From Hoplostethus atlanticus (lineage: Eukaryota; Chordata; Actinopteri; Trachichthyiformes; Trachichthyidae): a stretch of DNA of 64,000 nucleotides. Below, piece by piece: positions 50,633 through 61,260 of this stretch (positions are counted from its first letter, which is position 1; each line of letters starts with the position of its first letter). The notes under the pieces were generated by a model. That model had not been told where the DNA came from and did no database searches. It worked only from the letters and a program-made list of their open reading frames with translations. The stretch lies in assembly GCA_034670405.1 (NCBI GenBank), contig JAXDDX010000003.1, forward strand, positions 4,831,001 to 4,895,000, read 5' to 3'. The translations under genes and the position numbers were made by a program.

Positions 50633-51608
50633 ACCATATTGGAGGTCCTCAGCTCTTGGGCAACAACGGCTGAGAACAGCTGATTGCATTTTTAAACTTA
50701 CCGTCTCAGCAGTATCAAATAGACACGGTTGGGAAGTGATCATTTCACCACTGATACATGTGATTGATTATATATTTAGATAATATTAGCCTGGTAGTTA
50801 GCTAGCCAAGCTAATATCTGGTCAGCTACCTGTCACTGTTTTGTTGTTAACACATCTGATTTGTAATATTGCAAACATTACGTGGCTAGTACCTAGCATT
50901 AGTAGTGTCTAGTAGTTGTATGTTAAAGGTGCTATGTGTAGCATGTTAACATTAATAAATAACATTCATTTTGACACTTTATAGCTACCAGAAACCTCTA
51001 CTGGCCTCTACACTGCATTTTACATTGTGTGCTACCATGTTGGGTTTTGGGGGAAATCTACTGTTTTGCACAAAGGGAGGTTGCTTTATGGCAAAAAACA
51101 GGAAGACGGTGCTGACGGTCTTACGTTTGGGAAACACTAGCGTTAACAATTTCACTGGCATGAGATAAAGGATACCAATCATCCTGACCACGGTCCATTT
51201 GTTTACGGTAATTACACTAAGGTATCACAGTTAATTTAACAATATATTGATGTTTAAAAATGTTGCACCTTTTACAGTAATGTTAGTTGCTTTGCCAAAT
51301 TAGCTTGTTGGCTAGTTATTTAGCTAGTAATACCAAAAACTAACTGTCTAGGTTACCTGAGCTGACTCTTCTCAAGCTACAACTGTTTTGGAGTACAGAC
51401 TAGGAGTAAAGACAAAACAGTTACTTGTGTCAGAGTAACTTGAATTTGGAAACAAATCTACTTTATCAGGCCATTCACTGGAACACAACTGTGTGGACCC
51501 ATATCCATGACCTTTATCTTTTTCAGATGTCTGTTTTTCTAGCTCAGTTGTTATTTAGTCATCCATTACTTGCACATGGCCAAATCTCCAGTGGACCTCC
51601 AAGATGGT
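50633..51608. mobile_element. Fold-back DNA element carrying a nested MITE
   Basis: ACCATATTGGAGGTCC at 50633-50648 is inverted at 51593-51608 as GGACCTCCAAGATGGT, a 16-bp arm with one mismatch. Further in, TAGTTAGCTAGCCAAGCTAAT (about 50796) is partly inverted as ATTAGCTTGTTGGCTAGTTATTT (about 51300), extending the inverted symmetry. The centre is occupied by a second inverted-repeat element (50925-51282). No transposase is present. Outer borders may extend a little further. Confidence 0.45.
50925..51282. mobile_element. TTAAAGGTGC-terminated MITE, nested
   Basis: The left end is TGTTAAAGGTGCTATGTGTA. The right end on the other strand is TGTAAAAGGTGCAACATTTT. The interior includes CAGAAACCTCTACTGGCCTC, which I recall from common short teleost repeats. 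It sits near the centre of the fold-back element at 50633-51608 and is therefore the later insertion. Confidence 0.5.
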
Positions 51609-52310
51609 GCCAGCTGTGGTTGCTAGAAGATTTGTGATGCAACTACAAAGCCTTTATATGAGATACATGCGCTTTTAAAAAGGATGCATCATTTTCAACA
51701 CTGTCTAGTTTTGGAAACATATTTGTTTTGCTATTCATCACATTGTTAAATACATCATTGAAAAAACAACAACTATGCTGTGTTGACAAAATTAACACAA
51801 ATGTATTAAAAATGGCATATCCTTTTGAAGAGCATGTATAGAATAACAACAAATACAATGTGGGTAGTTTGTGAAGTTTAATGTTAAACTGCATGACTTG
51901 TTTTTTTTCCACACATGAGATACATTGTTAATATTTACATCAAACATAACTCCAAGTAAAAAATACAGGTTAAATTGTTTCACATAATTTCCCTACTCCA
52001 GCCTGGCAACAAAGAGAGTTCAATTTCCTGCTATTATTCAGATATTATCCTTCCATAAATGTACAGTAAATTTCAAAAGAAATGTGCTATATATATATAT
52101 TTGTATATATATAAAAAATAAAACTAAGTGCAACAATTTTACAAAAAAAATAAGAGGGTAGAGGATGCAAACAAAAGAATCATGGCAATCATTGTCAGAA
52201 AATAATTCAGTGTGGTTGAAAACATAAGGATTTGACAAAGAAAATAAATACATGTAAATGCCGTTTTAAGCATAGTTTTCAGCAATCAGTAGCACTTACA
52301 CTAACACTAA

Positions 52311-52370
52311 TAACACTAATAATAATAACAATAATAATAATAATAATAATAATAAAAATAATAATAGAAA
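52311..52370. repeat. (AAT)n-like microsatellite
   Basis: ATAATAATA trinucleotides interrupted by ACA and AAA units. Confidence 0.93.
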
Positions 52371-53469
52371 AGGAAGGAGATCATCAATAGTAAATGTGTC
52401 ACAAAAAGACGGTGGTGTTTCAGTGTTTTTCACACAGCAGGTACAGCAATAACACACTTCAGCAGTTCAAACCAGAGACCACTGGTTAAATTAAATGCTA
52501 GCACACATATCGAGCCATTGCAAGACAACAAGGTGAGCACGGGAGAAAGTCTCACAAGTTTTACTCTATCCCATTAACCAGCATTAAGAGTAAACACTAT
52601 TACCTTCAACACCTCAAGGATATATTTTTTACTTTCACATTGAGCACAAACACAAGTAATTTCTTTTTTTTTCCGAACATACATCTGACATGGCAAAAAA
52701 TGTGAACCTTCAGTTAATGCAAATTCGCTGTGTCTAGAGGGCTTGTGTGTAGTTGGCAGTATCCTGAAATTGGCTCGTCAAACACGTTAGCTTATGTTTG
52801 GTCTGAAATGAACAGTCACAGTGTAAAATTGCCTCGTAAAATTAGTGGATTGCTATTGTATATAACTGAGCATTCTCTAAAAAAATACAGCAACAAGCTT
52901 TTTCTCTTCAGTGTTAATGTTAGAATGTGATTTAAAACTCTTTAGGCTATATTAATACAATTCTACAAATCATATTAAAAAAATATTTCTTAAACATATG
53001 GGCTGTCCTTGAAAAAAAGTCATAGTTCGTAGTCAGTTTACAACTTAAAAACAGTGTTGTTGTTTTTTTTCCAGGACAACCCTAACACGTGATTGTCTTA
53101 TTCATCTATTGCACCGGCATAAGGAACGACTTCGGCTTGTCGATAACTCTGTTGCATGCTACAAAGGACCCACAATGTAATGAACCTCAAACCAACCTCC
53201 GTGAGGAACTCAAGTTTTTACATACAGATATGGAAAATACAGCATATGGTAAGCGATAATGTAAACTGGGAAAGTGTAGCACATTGCCAGTTAACTATGT
53301 ATATTTCCCATCGAAAAATATAGTAGTTGAATGTAAACGCTGTCATGAAAGCAAATGGACATGAATCGAATGGTATAACCTAGGTCTTTGGCAACTACTG
53401 GCAGATAATAATAATAATAAATGGAGAAAATAAAGAAAATAGATACTGCTGGATCTCGAGCCCTTTGAT

Positions 53470-53475
53470 TTTATT
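53470..53475 (-). promoter_or_regulatory. Candidate polyadenylation signal AATAAA
   Basis: Minus-strand AATAAA (plus-strand TTTATT), the first canonical signal I see after the stop codon at 54239. In AT-rich DNA the hexamer is frequent by chance, so this is only a candidate. Confidence 0.3.
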
Positions 53476-54238
53476 TTTAGTGAGGATAACATTCGCTTTT
53501 AATAATCCAAAATTTCCAGTCAAACCCCATAACAGTGATGCTATTATGAAGAGTGAAAGGATTCAGTTGAGAGACTGCCAATTTACTTATTTAATTAACT
53601 ATTATGAAAGGGGGTAGTCCACATCACTACAGATTGATATTTAGTTTTACAAATCAAATGTCATTTTTACCAATACACACCCAATCACACATACAGTATG
53701 TACGATTTCCAAAGAAGCAAGCATATGATTGACAAACATAAAACAAAACAAAATAAGCACACAGCTATAAAAAGGTCACTACCACTGTGGGAATTGTTAA
53801 AAAAAAAAAAAAAAAGAAAAGAAAATAAGATCTTGAGTGACACAATGGCATATATTGTACACAGTCAGACACTTGGCAAATGAAATATATTCAAAGGTGA
53901 GGAAGCAATCAAAACAAACAGTGGGCACATGTGAGGGGTGAAGGGTAGAGTTCTGGTGAGAGACAGTAACTGGTGTGTACTCTAACAGCACAAGGTGAGG
54001 GGTCCTACACACAGCCTCGGGTGGAACAAGCAGTGCACAATACACAGGGTTTCAGGGCCACAAATTACTGACACTTTCATCATGGCGGAGGATGCCCAGT
54101 TGTGTATTAAGCTTATAGAATAAACAGAAGCAAGGTGGGGGACGGACGCACATCCTTTCAGCAGAGCTTTGTTTTTCAGAAAAAGCATTTGTGGCACTAT
54201 CATGTTGCCTCTTGCAGAGCTAAGAGTGATGTGGAATG

Positions 54239-54478
54239 TCACACGGACTGCTCCTTGGGGAACGTAAATGGAGCTCGAGGACCGGGGGTGGGGTAGCTCG
54301 TGTTGGAATACATAGGTTCGTTGGATGGGCGCTGGGTGTAAGGGTGGTGAGGCAAAAACGTAACGGGAGGGTAGGCTTGAGCGGGCTGTGACTCGGGAAA
54401 GTGTTCCATGTCGCAGACGCGGTGGTAGCTCACATATTCAGCCGGGTTTAATAACTCTTCTGGACGCCTCCCACAGTT
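54239..54478 (-). CDS. Predicted last exon, C-terminus of unidentified protein
   Basis: A minus-strand acceptor with an excellent pyrimidine tract (CTCTCCTTTTGTTCTCACAG) precedes an exon starting in phase 0 at 54478. It encodes 79 residues and ends at TGA (54239-54241). The peptide starts NCGRRPEELLNPAEYVSYHR and is Pro/Tyr-rich, with PVTFLPHHPYTQRPSNEP, MYSNTSYPTPG and the end FTFPKEQSV. It contains no globular domain and looks like an intrinsically disordered cytoplasmic tail. NPAEY is an NPxY-like phosphotyrosine-domain site, and YSNT is a potential SH2 (GRB2-like YxN) site. The C-terminus does not fit a class I PDZ ligand (Gln at -2). The phase matches the 48-nt exon upstream. The gene is not recognised. 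Translation upstream of the acceptor stays open (to 54571), but that part is intron-like. Confidence 0.6.
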   Translation of the reverse strand, partial: NCGRRPEELLNPAEYVSYHRVCDMEHFPESQPAQAYPPVTFLPHHPYTQRPSNEPMYSNTSYPTPGPRAPFTFPKEQSV

Positions 54479-55300
54479 CTGTGAGAACAAAAGGAGAGAA
54501 GAAGAAGAAAGAAGAAAACACTGCAGGGTCACAGGGATTTCTTTCTCTGAGGAAGGCTTGAGTGAACCCAAAGTGATGTCATCACAGCAGAACAGTCTGT
54601 ATTTGAATTACCAATCATAGTAATAAACTAAATATGTGCCGATGTGACAGATCAGTGAAATTTGCTTGTTGATACACAATATACAAAATTAAATTTGACT
54701 GTACTTGGTGTTGTGGACTACATTTCCATGCGTATGCTCCCCTACTCTGATCTACTCTGAATCAACTAGTTTCTACTGTATTCATAATTGTTTATTTCAT
54801 GCTGCTCAAAGCTAACACAACAGTGACATTACCAGCGTCCAGTGATGATGATCCAGTAAACATTTGAGTTCTTGAAATTGTTTCATTTGTTTGTCAATAT
54901 AATAATTTGTAGGATTTATTTTCCTGTGTGAGTTTATTTTGCTTTGTCCAGATCAAAATAATGTACAGAAAGAACAGTCTGTTGAGTACAGCAAAGTACA
55001 ACTTACTTATGTGTTCAGTTCATTAGCTCTTTTAGGAGCAAAGAGAAGTCTGCCTTTTCCACACCAGTACAAACGAGGAAGAGCATGCTAACTGTAGTCG
55101 CTGTGGCTGAGCAACGTTTCCTTTTCATTTCATTCCTTCGTCTTCGCTCAAATCTGCACTTCTTTTTGACAAGTACTTGCATGTGTTTGATGTTTTTTGT
55201 AGTTCGGTTTCAGAGCAAAATGGTGTGATGATATGACATGCAAAAAAGACATGCAAAAAAGAAAAAAAAGTAAATGGATGAGAGTGAAAATGGAACTTAC

Positions 55301-55348
55301 GAATATTCCCCAAGCATCTCTACATCTACGAAAACGACGATCCCAGCT
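55301..55348 (-). CDS. Predicted 48-nt cassette exon
   Basis: On the minus strand, ATACTTTCAG precedes and a perfect GTAAGT donor follows a 48-base segment that is open in phase 0 and encodes SWDRRFRRCRDAWGIF. Joined to the next exon it continues into NCGRRPEELL without a frame change. The other two frames either hit a stop within the exon or run into a stop about 10 codons after the join. The peptide is strongly basic and aromatic (five Arg, two Trp, two Phe, one Cys), as in a juxtamembrane or amphipathic segment. It is too short for confident calling by coding statistics. The donor, the phase match and orientation are the support. Confidence 0.5.
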
Positions 55349-55511
55349 CTGAAAGTATTTTGATGGGGTAACAAAACCACAAACAGACTGAAATCTGCCC
55401 AGAAATTATTTCACTTTACTAAATGGAAGGATAATGGAGGTGGGAAAGGTTGCATTACACATAAGCTGTTTTATGGATGAAACATGGGGAATATAACAAG
55501 GGATTTTTATA

Positions 55512-56187
55512 TAGGGGAGACTGGGGCTTGTTGTCACAGGGGTAAGTTGTCTCAGTGGTTTTATTTCTGAAACTTATTTCAGAGACAAAAGTTCAGTTTC
55601 ATAAATGTTTCCTTTCTTAATAAGAGGTTACCTACGTTGGTTACAGCAGACTTAGTCAAATCACTCTAAAATAAGAACATTCTTTAAGTTTTTGATACCT
55701 GAAAGTAAAGATTTTACCAGACTAACCTCCTGAATGTTCATTCATAATTTTTTTATTTATTTTTTTAACACAAATGATCTTCCTGGATTGAAATAATTTA
55801 GAATTATCTTATATGTTGTAATTTCCTATATGATAATATCTGAAAATTGTATTTCTATATATTTCTTTCATAAACTTAAAAATAGGATATATGTTATATG
55901 TTATTATACTATTTATACTCCCAGGAAAATGGGATTCAGGGCACCAACAGCACACGCTTTTCAATGTGACAACATGCCCCTTCATGTGTGAGAACATGCC
56001 CTGGATGTTGTTACAAGTTGTCAACTGCAATTTCATCAGTAATAACCTTTTCTTGTAGTAAATTATTAAAAATGTAATAATGCCATTTTTTAGGGAAGAC
56101 CTTAGTCTAGCTTGAAAAATATTGTGTCTCAGTAGTAAAGCACTGCTGAGAAATAGACAGTGTGATAGCATACCCCAGTCTCCCCTA
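55512..56187. mobile_element. 676-bp DNA element with GGGGAGACTGGGG termini
   Basis: TAGGGGAGACTGGGG at 55512-55526 is repeated exactly in inverted orientation at 56173-56187. Just inside the left end is CTTGTTGTCACAGGGGTAAG. The right part carries ACAACATGCCCC- and GAACATGCCCTGG-like repeats. A '.GGGGAGACTGGGG..A.TTGTCAC' end is a familiar teleost repeat terminus. The interior is AT-rich with only a spurious 120-codon frame. It lies in the predicted intron of the minus-strand gene. Confidence 0.65.
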
Positions 56188-56734
56188 AGCAGGCCGTAAG
56201 CAATTGAAGTTATTAAGACAAATAATTTCCCTGCCGCCCAGTTAAATCCCTACGATCACCCTACATACACTGTAACCCATTATTTTGTCTCAGCTGAAAT
56301 TGAATCTTTTAGTTGAAATGAAATTAGAGAAGTAAAGCATTTTCACTGTAATGCATCCATTGGGATTTTAGCAATAGGAATTTGAAATGAGATAACAGAT
56401 TGGAACCAAACTGAAAAGATTAAGCATTTTTTAAGATGACATTGAGGGATGAATAAATCAACAGATGTTAAACTAAAAAATTTAAAAAAAAGACTCTGGA
56501 ACAGAAATGGGTGTTCTTGTGTGAAGGTGAATTGGTTCTTTCCACAGCAACGACACTCGAGTAAACCTTTCCTGACACACATGCAAGATATTGACAGAAC
56601 GGTCTCAAAAGCTTATTTGTTTCAGGTCAGTATCAAGGACCACTTTCGAGAAAACGTTCTACTTTGTCAGGTTATTAATTTCTTCATTTGGTTAAAAGAC
56701 CTTGGTGGTTTAAACCGACATTAAAAAGAGCAGT

Positions 56735-57059
56735 CTGGTGTTCAATGGGGTTGAGGTCAGGGCTCTGTGCAGGCCAATCCAGTTCCTCCACACCAAACTG
56801 GTCTAACCATGTCTTTATGGACCTCGCTTTGTGCACAGGGGCACAGTCATGCTGGAACAGCAAAGGGCCTTCCCCAAACTGTTGCCACAAAGTTGGAAGC
56901 GCCCAATTGGCTAAAATGTCTTGGTATCCTGTAGCATTAAGATTACCCTTCACTGGAACTAAGGAGCCAAGCCCAAACCCTGAAAAACAGGGTGGCTGAA
57001 ACACCTGAACTCAGAGAGAGAGGGAGAGGCGTGTCCACTGACTTTTGGCCATATAGTGT
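56735..57059 (-). mobile_element. Tc1/mariner element, internally deleted
   Basis: From 57059 the minus strand begins with the terminal sequence TACACTATATGGCCAAAAGT followed by CAGTGGACACGCC. Within about 60 bases it enters the C-terminal half of a Tc1 transposase: LVPVKGNLNATGYQDILANW, the catalytic-Asp box LLFQHDCAPVHKA, and LDWPAQSPDLNPIEH containing the third catalytic acid. The N-terminal DNA-binding region and first catalytic Asp are absent, and coding ends at IEH near 56735, before the usual 'LWDELE'. An abortive gap-repair type internal deletion is likely. The frame from 57004 is therefore a pseudogene fragment. Confidence 0.85.
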
Positions 57060-57600
57060 AGGTGTGTCCCAAGATATCTGGGAATCTGGGGCCCTTTTTT
57101 GATGCATACCATCAGCTCTGCAGAATAATTTTACGCTTTGAGGAAAAATATCATAAACATTACACGTGAAAAATGGTTTTGCTTCACACTAAACAACTCT
57201 CAGACCATCAGGCAAGGATGAGCAAAGCTGTTGGAGCTGTCATTCACACCAAAGTTTTATTTGTGCAATGAAAATAAGTGAATGAATAAAGAAACAAACA
57301 AACAAACAAAGTCAGTGTTAAGAGTCATTAGTCTGTAGCAAACCCACTTTCCATTGACATGTTTGGTCAGCTCATGATCATTGATTTCTATACCGGCTCT
57401 CAGCAATGAACTACACTACACTAGACCTAAAGCACACTGACACTCCACCTACACCCAATCACCCAATAGTTTCCATATTAAACATTATTCTCAGCAAACA
57501 GCCTGCTCAACAGTTCAGAAACCATATTAAACTAGAACTCCTACACTGGAAAGGACAACAGGCCCTATTGGCTTGGAATGGCTCAGCAGGTCAGAAACTG
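57060..57600. other. Intron-like sequence, no gene seen
   Basis: No exon or repeat recognised apart from a short (AAAC)n run at about 57293-57310. Confidence 0.45.
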
Positions 57601-57720
57601 CAAAAGCTGCACTAGGCAACTTTGTACATTGGTGGCCCCAAGTGGCAGAGAGAGGTTTTTTGGGTTTGCCGATTTCAAAGCCCAGAAATCATATAACGTG
57701 ACGTCAGGAAACTAAGAAAG
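57601..57720 (+). repeat. MITE-like repeat fragment related to 59500-59605
   Basis: AAAGCTGCACTAGGCAACTT, CATTGGTGGCCCCAAGTGGC and AGAGAGAGG parallel the reverse strand of 59521-59605 (AAAGCGGCACTGTGATGCAA, CATTGGTGGCCTCGAATGGC, AGCGAGAGG). CCCAGAAATCATATAACGTG is shared as CCCAGAAATTATGTAGCGTG. One terminus is present here and the other end is unclear. Confidence 0.5.
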
Positions 57721-58742
57721 TTTCTATTTGAAACCTACGGTGAATCTACAGTTTCTCAGTGAGGTGGGGATGGGATGCTCCTGTCTTGCAGCCCCACTTT
57801 GTGATTTAGATAAGATGGATGTATTTTGACATAAACATTTTGCAATAATCTCCAATATCACCATAAATGATCCTGCTCACTTTATATTTCCTTCAACTGA
57901 AAGATATTTCTCAAGGTTTCCTCAGTGTTCAGAATCCCGTCGTCCACTATACAAGCATCCTCCTGTTGAAGGACATTTTAACCTCTAGGCCACCCGGCCT
58001 GCCCACTGGAAGGACGGTTAGAAAAAAACGTTTCTGGAGCAACTAAAAGTAGCAGATGTTCATTTTGTTGTTTATGTAGTTATTTATTGGACTGAAAATA
58101 TGTCATTTTTATCATTCTGAAATTGATTGCCACAGCTTTTGATACAGGGACTGACAGTTTTACTTGCTAAAACAGTTTTTTCATATTGGTAATGTTTGTA
58201 AAACTGTAAAACAGACCTGTATTATTGTGAGTTATGATGAGTTAGTTCCAAAAAGTTCCAAAATGATCATGTAGCAATGGATCAGGGGACATATCAATTT
58301 AAGTTTCTACATCTATAAATAATATGGCTGTATTTTCACTGTTTATTATATCCACCACATGAAGAGAGGCAGATAGTTTGACATGCTGCTTGAGTAATAC
58401 ACAATGAGTGGAATAAAATCTATCGCCAACAGGAATTCAGGTTAGTGTTTCTAAAAAGGTCTCAGAATTCATGTTTCAGTAGTGATAGGAGCACATTAAC
58501 AGCTTTTTTGATATAACATATCTAATTTTTAATCTATGAATATAATGGATTTACTAGAAGTAGTGATAATCTTTCACCCTGAAAATTCCCCCTAACTTTG
58601 TGTAAAGTCAAAGCAGAAGAGGGCAGGACCAGAGCCAAATACATAAGCTTAAAACTGAGGGTTAATCTAAATGAAATCTGGTCCACCAAGAACTCCTCTT
58701 GGAACACTTCAAAACTACATTATGTGACAATGCACTGGGTAG
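57721..58742. other. Intron-like sequence, no gene seen
   Basis: AT-rich noncoding DNA. The phrase CCTCTAGGCCACCCGGCCTG at about 57982-58001 resembles a SINE fragment. Confidence 0.4.
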
Positions 58743-59180
58743 GTGGCTGTGGCAGACTGGGGGGAGGGAGTGAGGCGTAGGCTGGATCCAGGAGAGAGTC
58801 GAGTCGGTGGACTGATTCTCCCTGGATCCAGCACTGGCTGTGGCCGGGCCCTTTTAGCCAGTGTGTGCATGTGTGAACGGGAGAGGTTGCGTCAGTGTGA
58901 GAGCCTGACGGAGTGCGTGAGTCGTCAAGAGATCGAAGGTCGGCTGTATGGAGAGCGAGAGCAAACGAGACCAGCAACGGCGACCGACCAAGGATGCAGC
59001 TGGAGGATGAAAGCCTGGAAGAGCTGCCCAGTCGGGGTTGGAGCAGGACGCTCCTGGAAGCCTGGCGGACTGGCTGGCAGCTTTGGTGTTCCGCGGCTGA
59101 CCTGCTGGGACAGAGGGAGGTGCGCCCGCCGAGGGAGACGGCGCTAAGAGCGGCCGTCGAGAAGTTGAAAGATGAATGAA
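58743..59180 (+). other. CpG-rich block with coding-like frame
   Basis: I count about 25 CpG dinucleotides between 58861 and 59160, far above the surrounding AT-rich intron. A plus-strand frame (58913-59179) contains an internal ATG at 58994 and reads MQLEDESLEELPSRGWSRTL and then EAWRTGWQLWCSAADLLGQ to a stop. The charged/Trp-containing text looks protein-like rather than random. It could be the 5' leader and ORF1 start of a retroelement, a host CpG-island promoter, or an unrelated repeat. No splice site, domain or family was recognised. It is antisense to the predicted gene. Confidence 0.35.
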
Positions 59181-59299
59181 ATAACTAGATGAAATAACTT
59201 AAAATGGATATTATTTGCAGTGTCTCTGGAACTCCCATCCCACATGTGCAGCTGCCAGATAAGTCTAAGGTCTTAATACCAACACACACAGATTTTGTC

Positions 59300-59605
59300 T
59301 TAAAAATACACTATGCAACATTCTTATGTAAAGATACACCCGTACACCCATAGAGTCGCCCTATTGCCTGAATGCAATTCTGATGTTGGTTATGCTGGGA
59401 AATCTTGTCTGCGCACAGACAAATTTAAACTCCTCTTTCATCCCTTTGGTATCCTTTTGGTATAAAGTGATCAAGACCATCCAGGTTGGTAAACAGGTAA
59501 ACTGGTGGGTAGTTGAGTGATGTCACGCTACATAATTTCTGGGTTTCCTCTCGCTGCCATTCGAGGCCACCAATGTGTGAACATTGCATCACAGTGCCGC
59601 TTTAA
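59300..59605. mobile_element. 306-bp MITE with TTAAA termini
   Basis: The left end is TTAAAAATACACTATGCAAC then ATTC. The right end on the other strand is TTTAAAGCGGCACTGTGATG then CAATGTTC. The left half is shared with 34775-34950 (TAGAGTCGCCCTATT) and the right half with 57601-57720. It therefore appears to be the full-length member from which the other two are partial copies. There is no coding capacity. Confidence 0.55.
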
Positions 59606-61260
59606 ATTCACGCTGCCTGGCTGTATTGCAACACAGTGAATCCCAAGTTCAAGATGATAGAGGTTTGGAAATGGACATGATGTGTGCTTCAGTCCATCTT
59701 TCCAAGGGGCTCATGGGAAACTGGATCTTGACCTTTTTGCTAATCAAATTTTCCAAGATATTCCATGACATATAGCCCAGTTTCCATAACCAATATTCTA
59801 GAGTCAATGCAATGCGAATGTTTTTATGTTGACTATGTGATGTGAATGTCCCAGGTTTTATTTCTGGCTACAGCTATCACCGACGACCGATACTATCAGG
59901 ACATTTCTGATCCGGGTTTTTATTTCCCAAAGATGAGCGGATCAACAAGCAGCCAAGCTTGACATTAAGCATTTCTCTGGTTGGAAAAAAAAGATTATCA
60001 ACAAATCTTCATGCACATGTTCCATTTTTCATAACTTGGATTCCAGGACTTTTCCAGGTTTCCTGTGACTGTAGGAACCCTGTGTGATTTTCAAAAATCC
60101 AAAAGTCATAAAAATTCCAGTTACCAAGTTGAATTTATGTGCCATGATGTATTATTCATCTACATTTACTTCCCCGGGAAGAATCCCTTAAATGACAATA
60201 CAGTTGCAGCTATTTAAGTAACGCCTGTCTCAACTATGTCTCAACCTGCCTCAAGGATTGCCATAGAAACCAGTTTAACAACATGGTGATTTGTGCCTCA
60301 ATATGCCTCATTTCGCTGTATCTGTATAATGAAGACTTCAAGTGGTGCAGAGGACCGCATTCGTATGTGAAAGTGGAAATTTTCCCAGCCCTCATATACA
60401 ACCTTCTCTCCTGTGGGGTTAAGATGAGATATTAGAAAAAGCATCTGGCAGATGTGTGTTTTTCCCTACCAATGGATGTTATCGAGTGTGGGATAGTCAC
60501 TGAGAAAACCTACAACACATTTCTGCAGATTTATCACTGTTCACAAAAATATTGACATTATTAGACAATTACAGTATTTTACATTGTTATAATGTTGATA
60601 AGTGTAATTTATAAACACCCTAAAGTAGAATTTTCTGTTTGTCCCATAAATGCAAAGGCACTGATATCATGATATGGTTGAACATTCCTCTAAGATGCTC
60701 ATGCAAACAACATGCAACTAATTCTCGCATATACTGTATTTCTATTGATATTAATAGGGAATGTTAAGCAGACTGGTTCTCTACAGATGACCTCTACAAT
60801 CAGGATTCATGCATGCAAAGACTGACTGGCAAAAGGAGGCTGGAGTTTTATAGGCAGTTTTATAGTTTTTTAAAATAGTCTTTTTTTCCATGTATGACAA
60901 ACCCTTTTCTGTAAGCGAATGCTTTTGTGGTTTATCTGGTCAAAGTTGTGATCTCTTACTATTGTGTAGATGAGGTTTCAGTTGTGCAGAACTGTGTATC
61001 TCTGCCACTACTGCTACTTTGTGTAGAAATAATAGCCTGAAAAAAATCTCCACCTCAATCAATTTCTGGAGAGCAGCAAAGGGAAAATCAAAAGATGACC
61101 AAGACACAAGCGGGAGGTAGACAGGGGAATGACGTGGAGCACATAAAGGAAGGTCAGTGCATGTGAGAGGGAGGGGTGTTACTTGGATGAGGGGAAGGAG
61201 TGCATCAGTCTGTGTACCTTGAAGCCAAAGTCTGAGGGGAAAGGCCTACAATGGCATGCG
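59606..61260. other. Intron-like or alternative 3' UTR sequence
   Basis: AT-rich DNA with no supported exon. The part next to 61260 would be the 3' untranslated region of the alternative terminal exon at 61261-61404 if that exon is used. I see no clear nearby AATAAA on the minus strand. Confidence 0.4.

Larger units (their letters stand above)
51609..54238 (-). other. Probable 3' untranslated region and downstream flank
   Basis: Sequence downstream (lower coordinates) of the minus-strand stop at 54239. It is strongly AT-rich, with TATATATA at 52086-52113, an AAT-type repeat at 52311-52370 and a minus-strand T-run at about 53798-53815, as is common in long 3' untranslated regions. A canonical AATAAA on the minus strand lies at 53470-53475, about 765 bases past the stop. 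Use of a site further down cannot be excluded, and the true end is unknown. Confidence 0.45.

Noticed and set aside
54239-54250. Class I PDZ-binding C-terminus (KEQSV)
   Set aside because: Position -2 is Gln, not Ser or Thr, so it does not fit the class I rule.
56449-56999. Plus-strand frames of 91 and 103 codons
   Set aside because: The second is the antisense shadow of the Tc1 transposase fragment; the first has no support.
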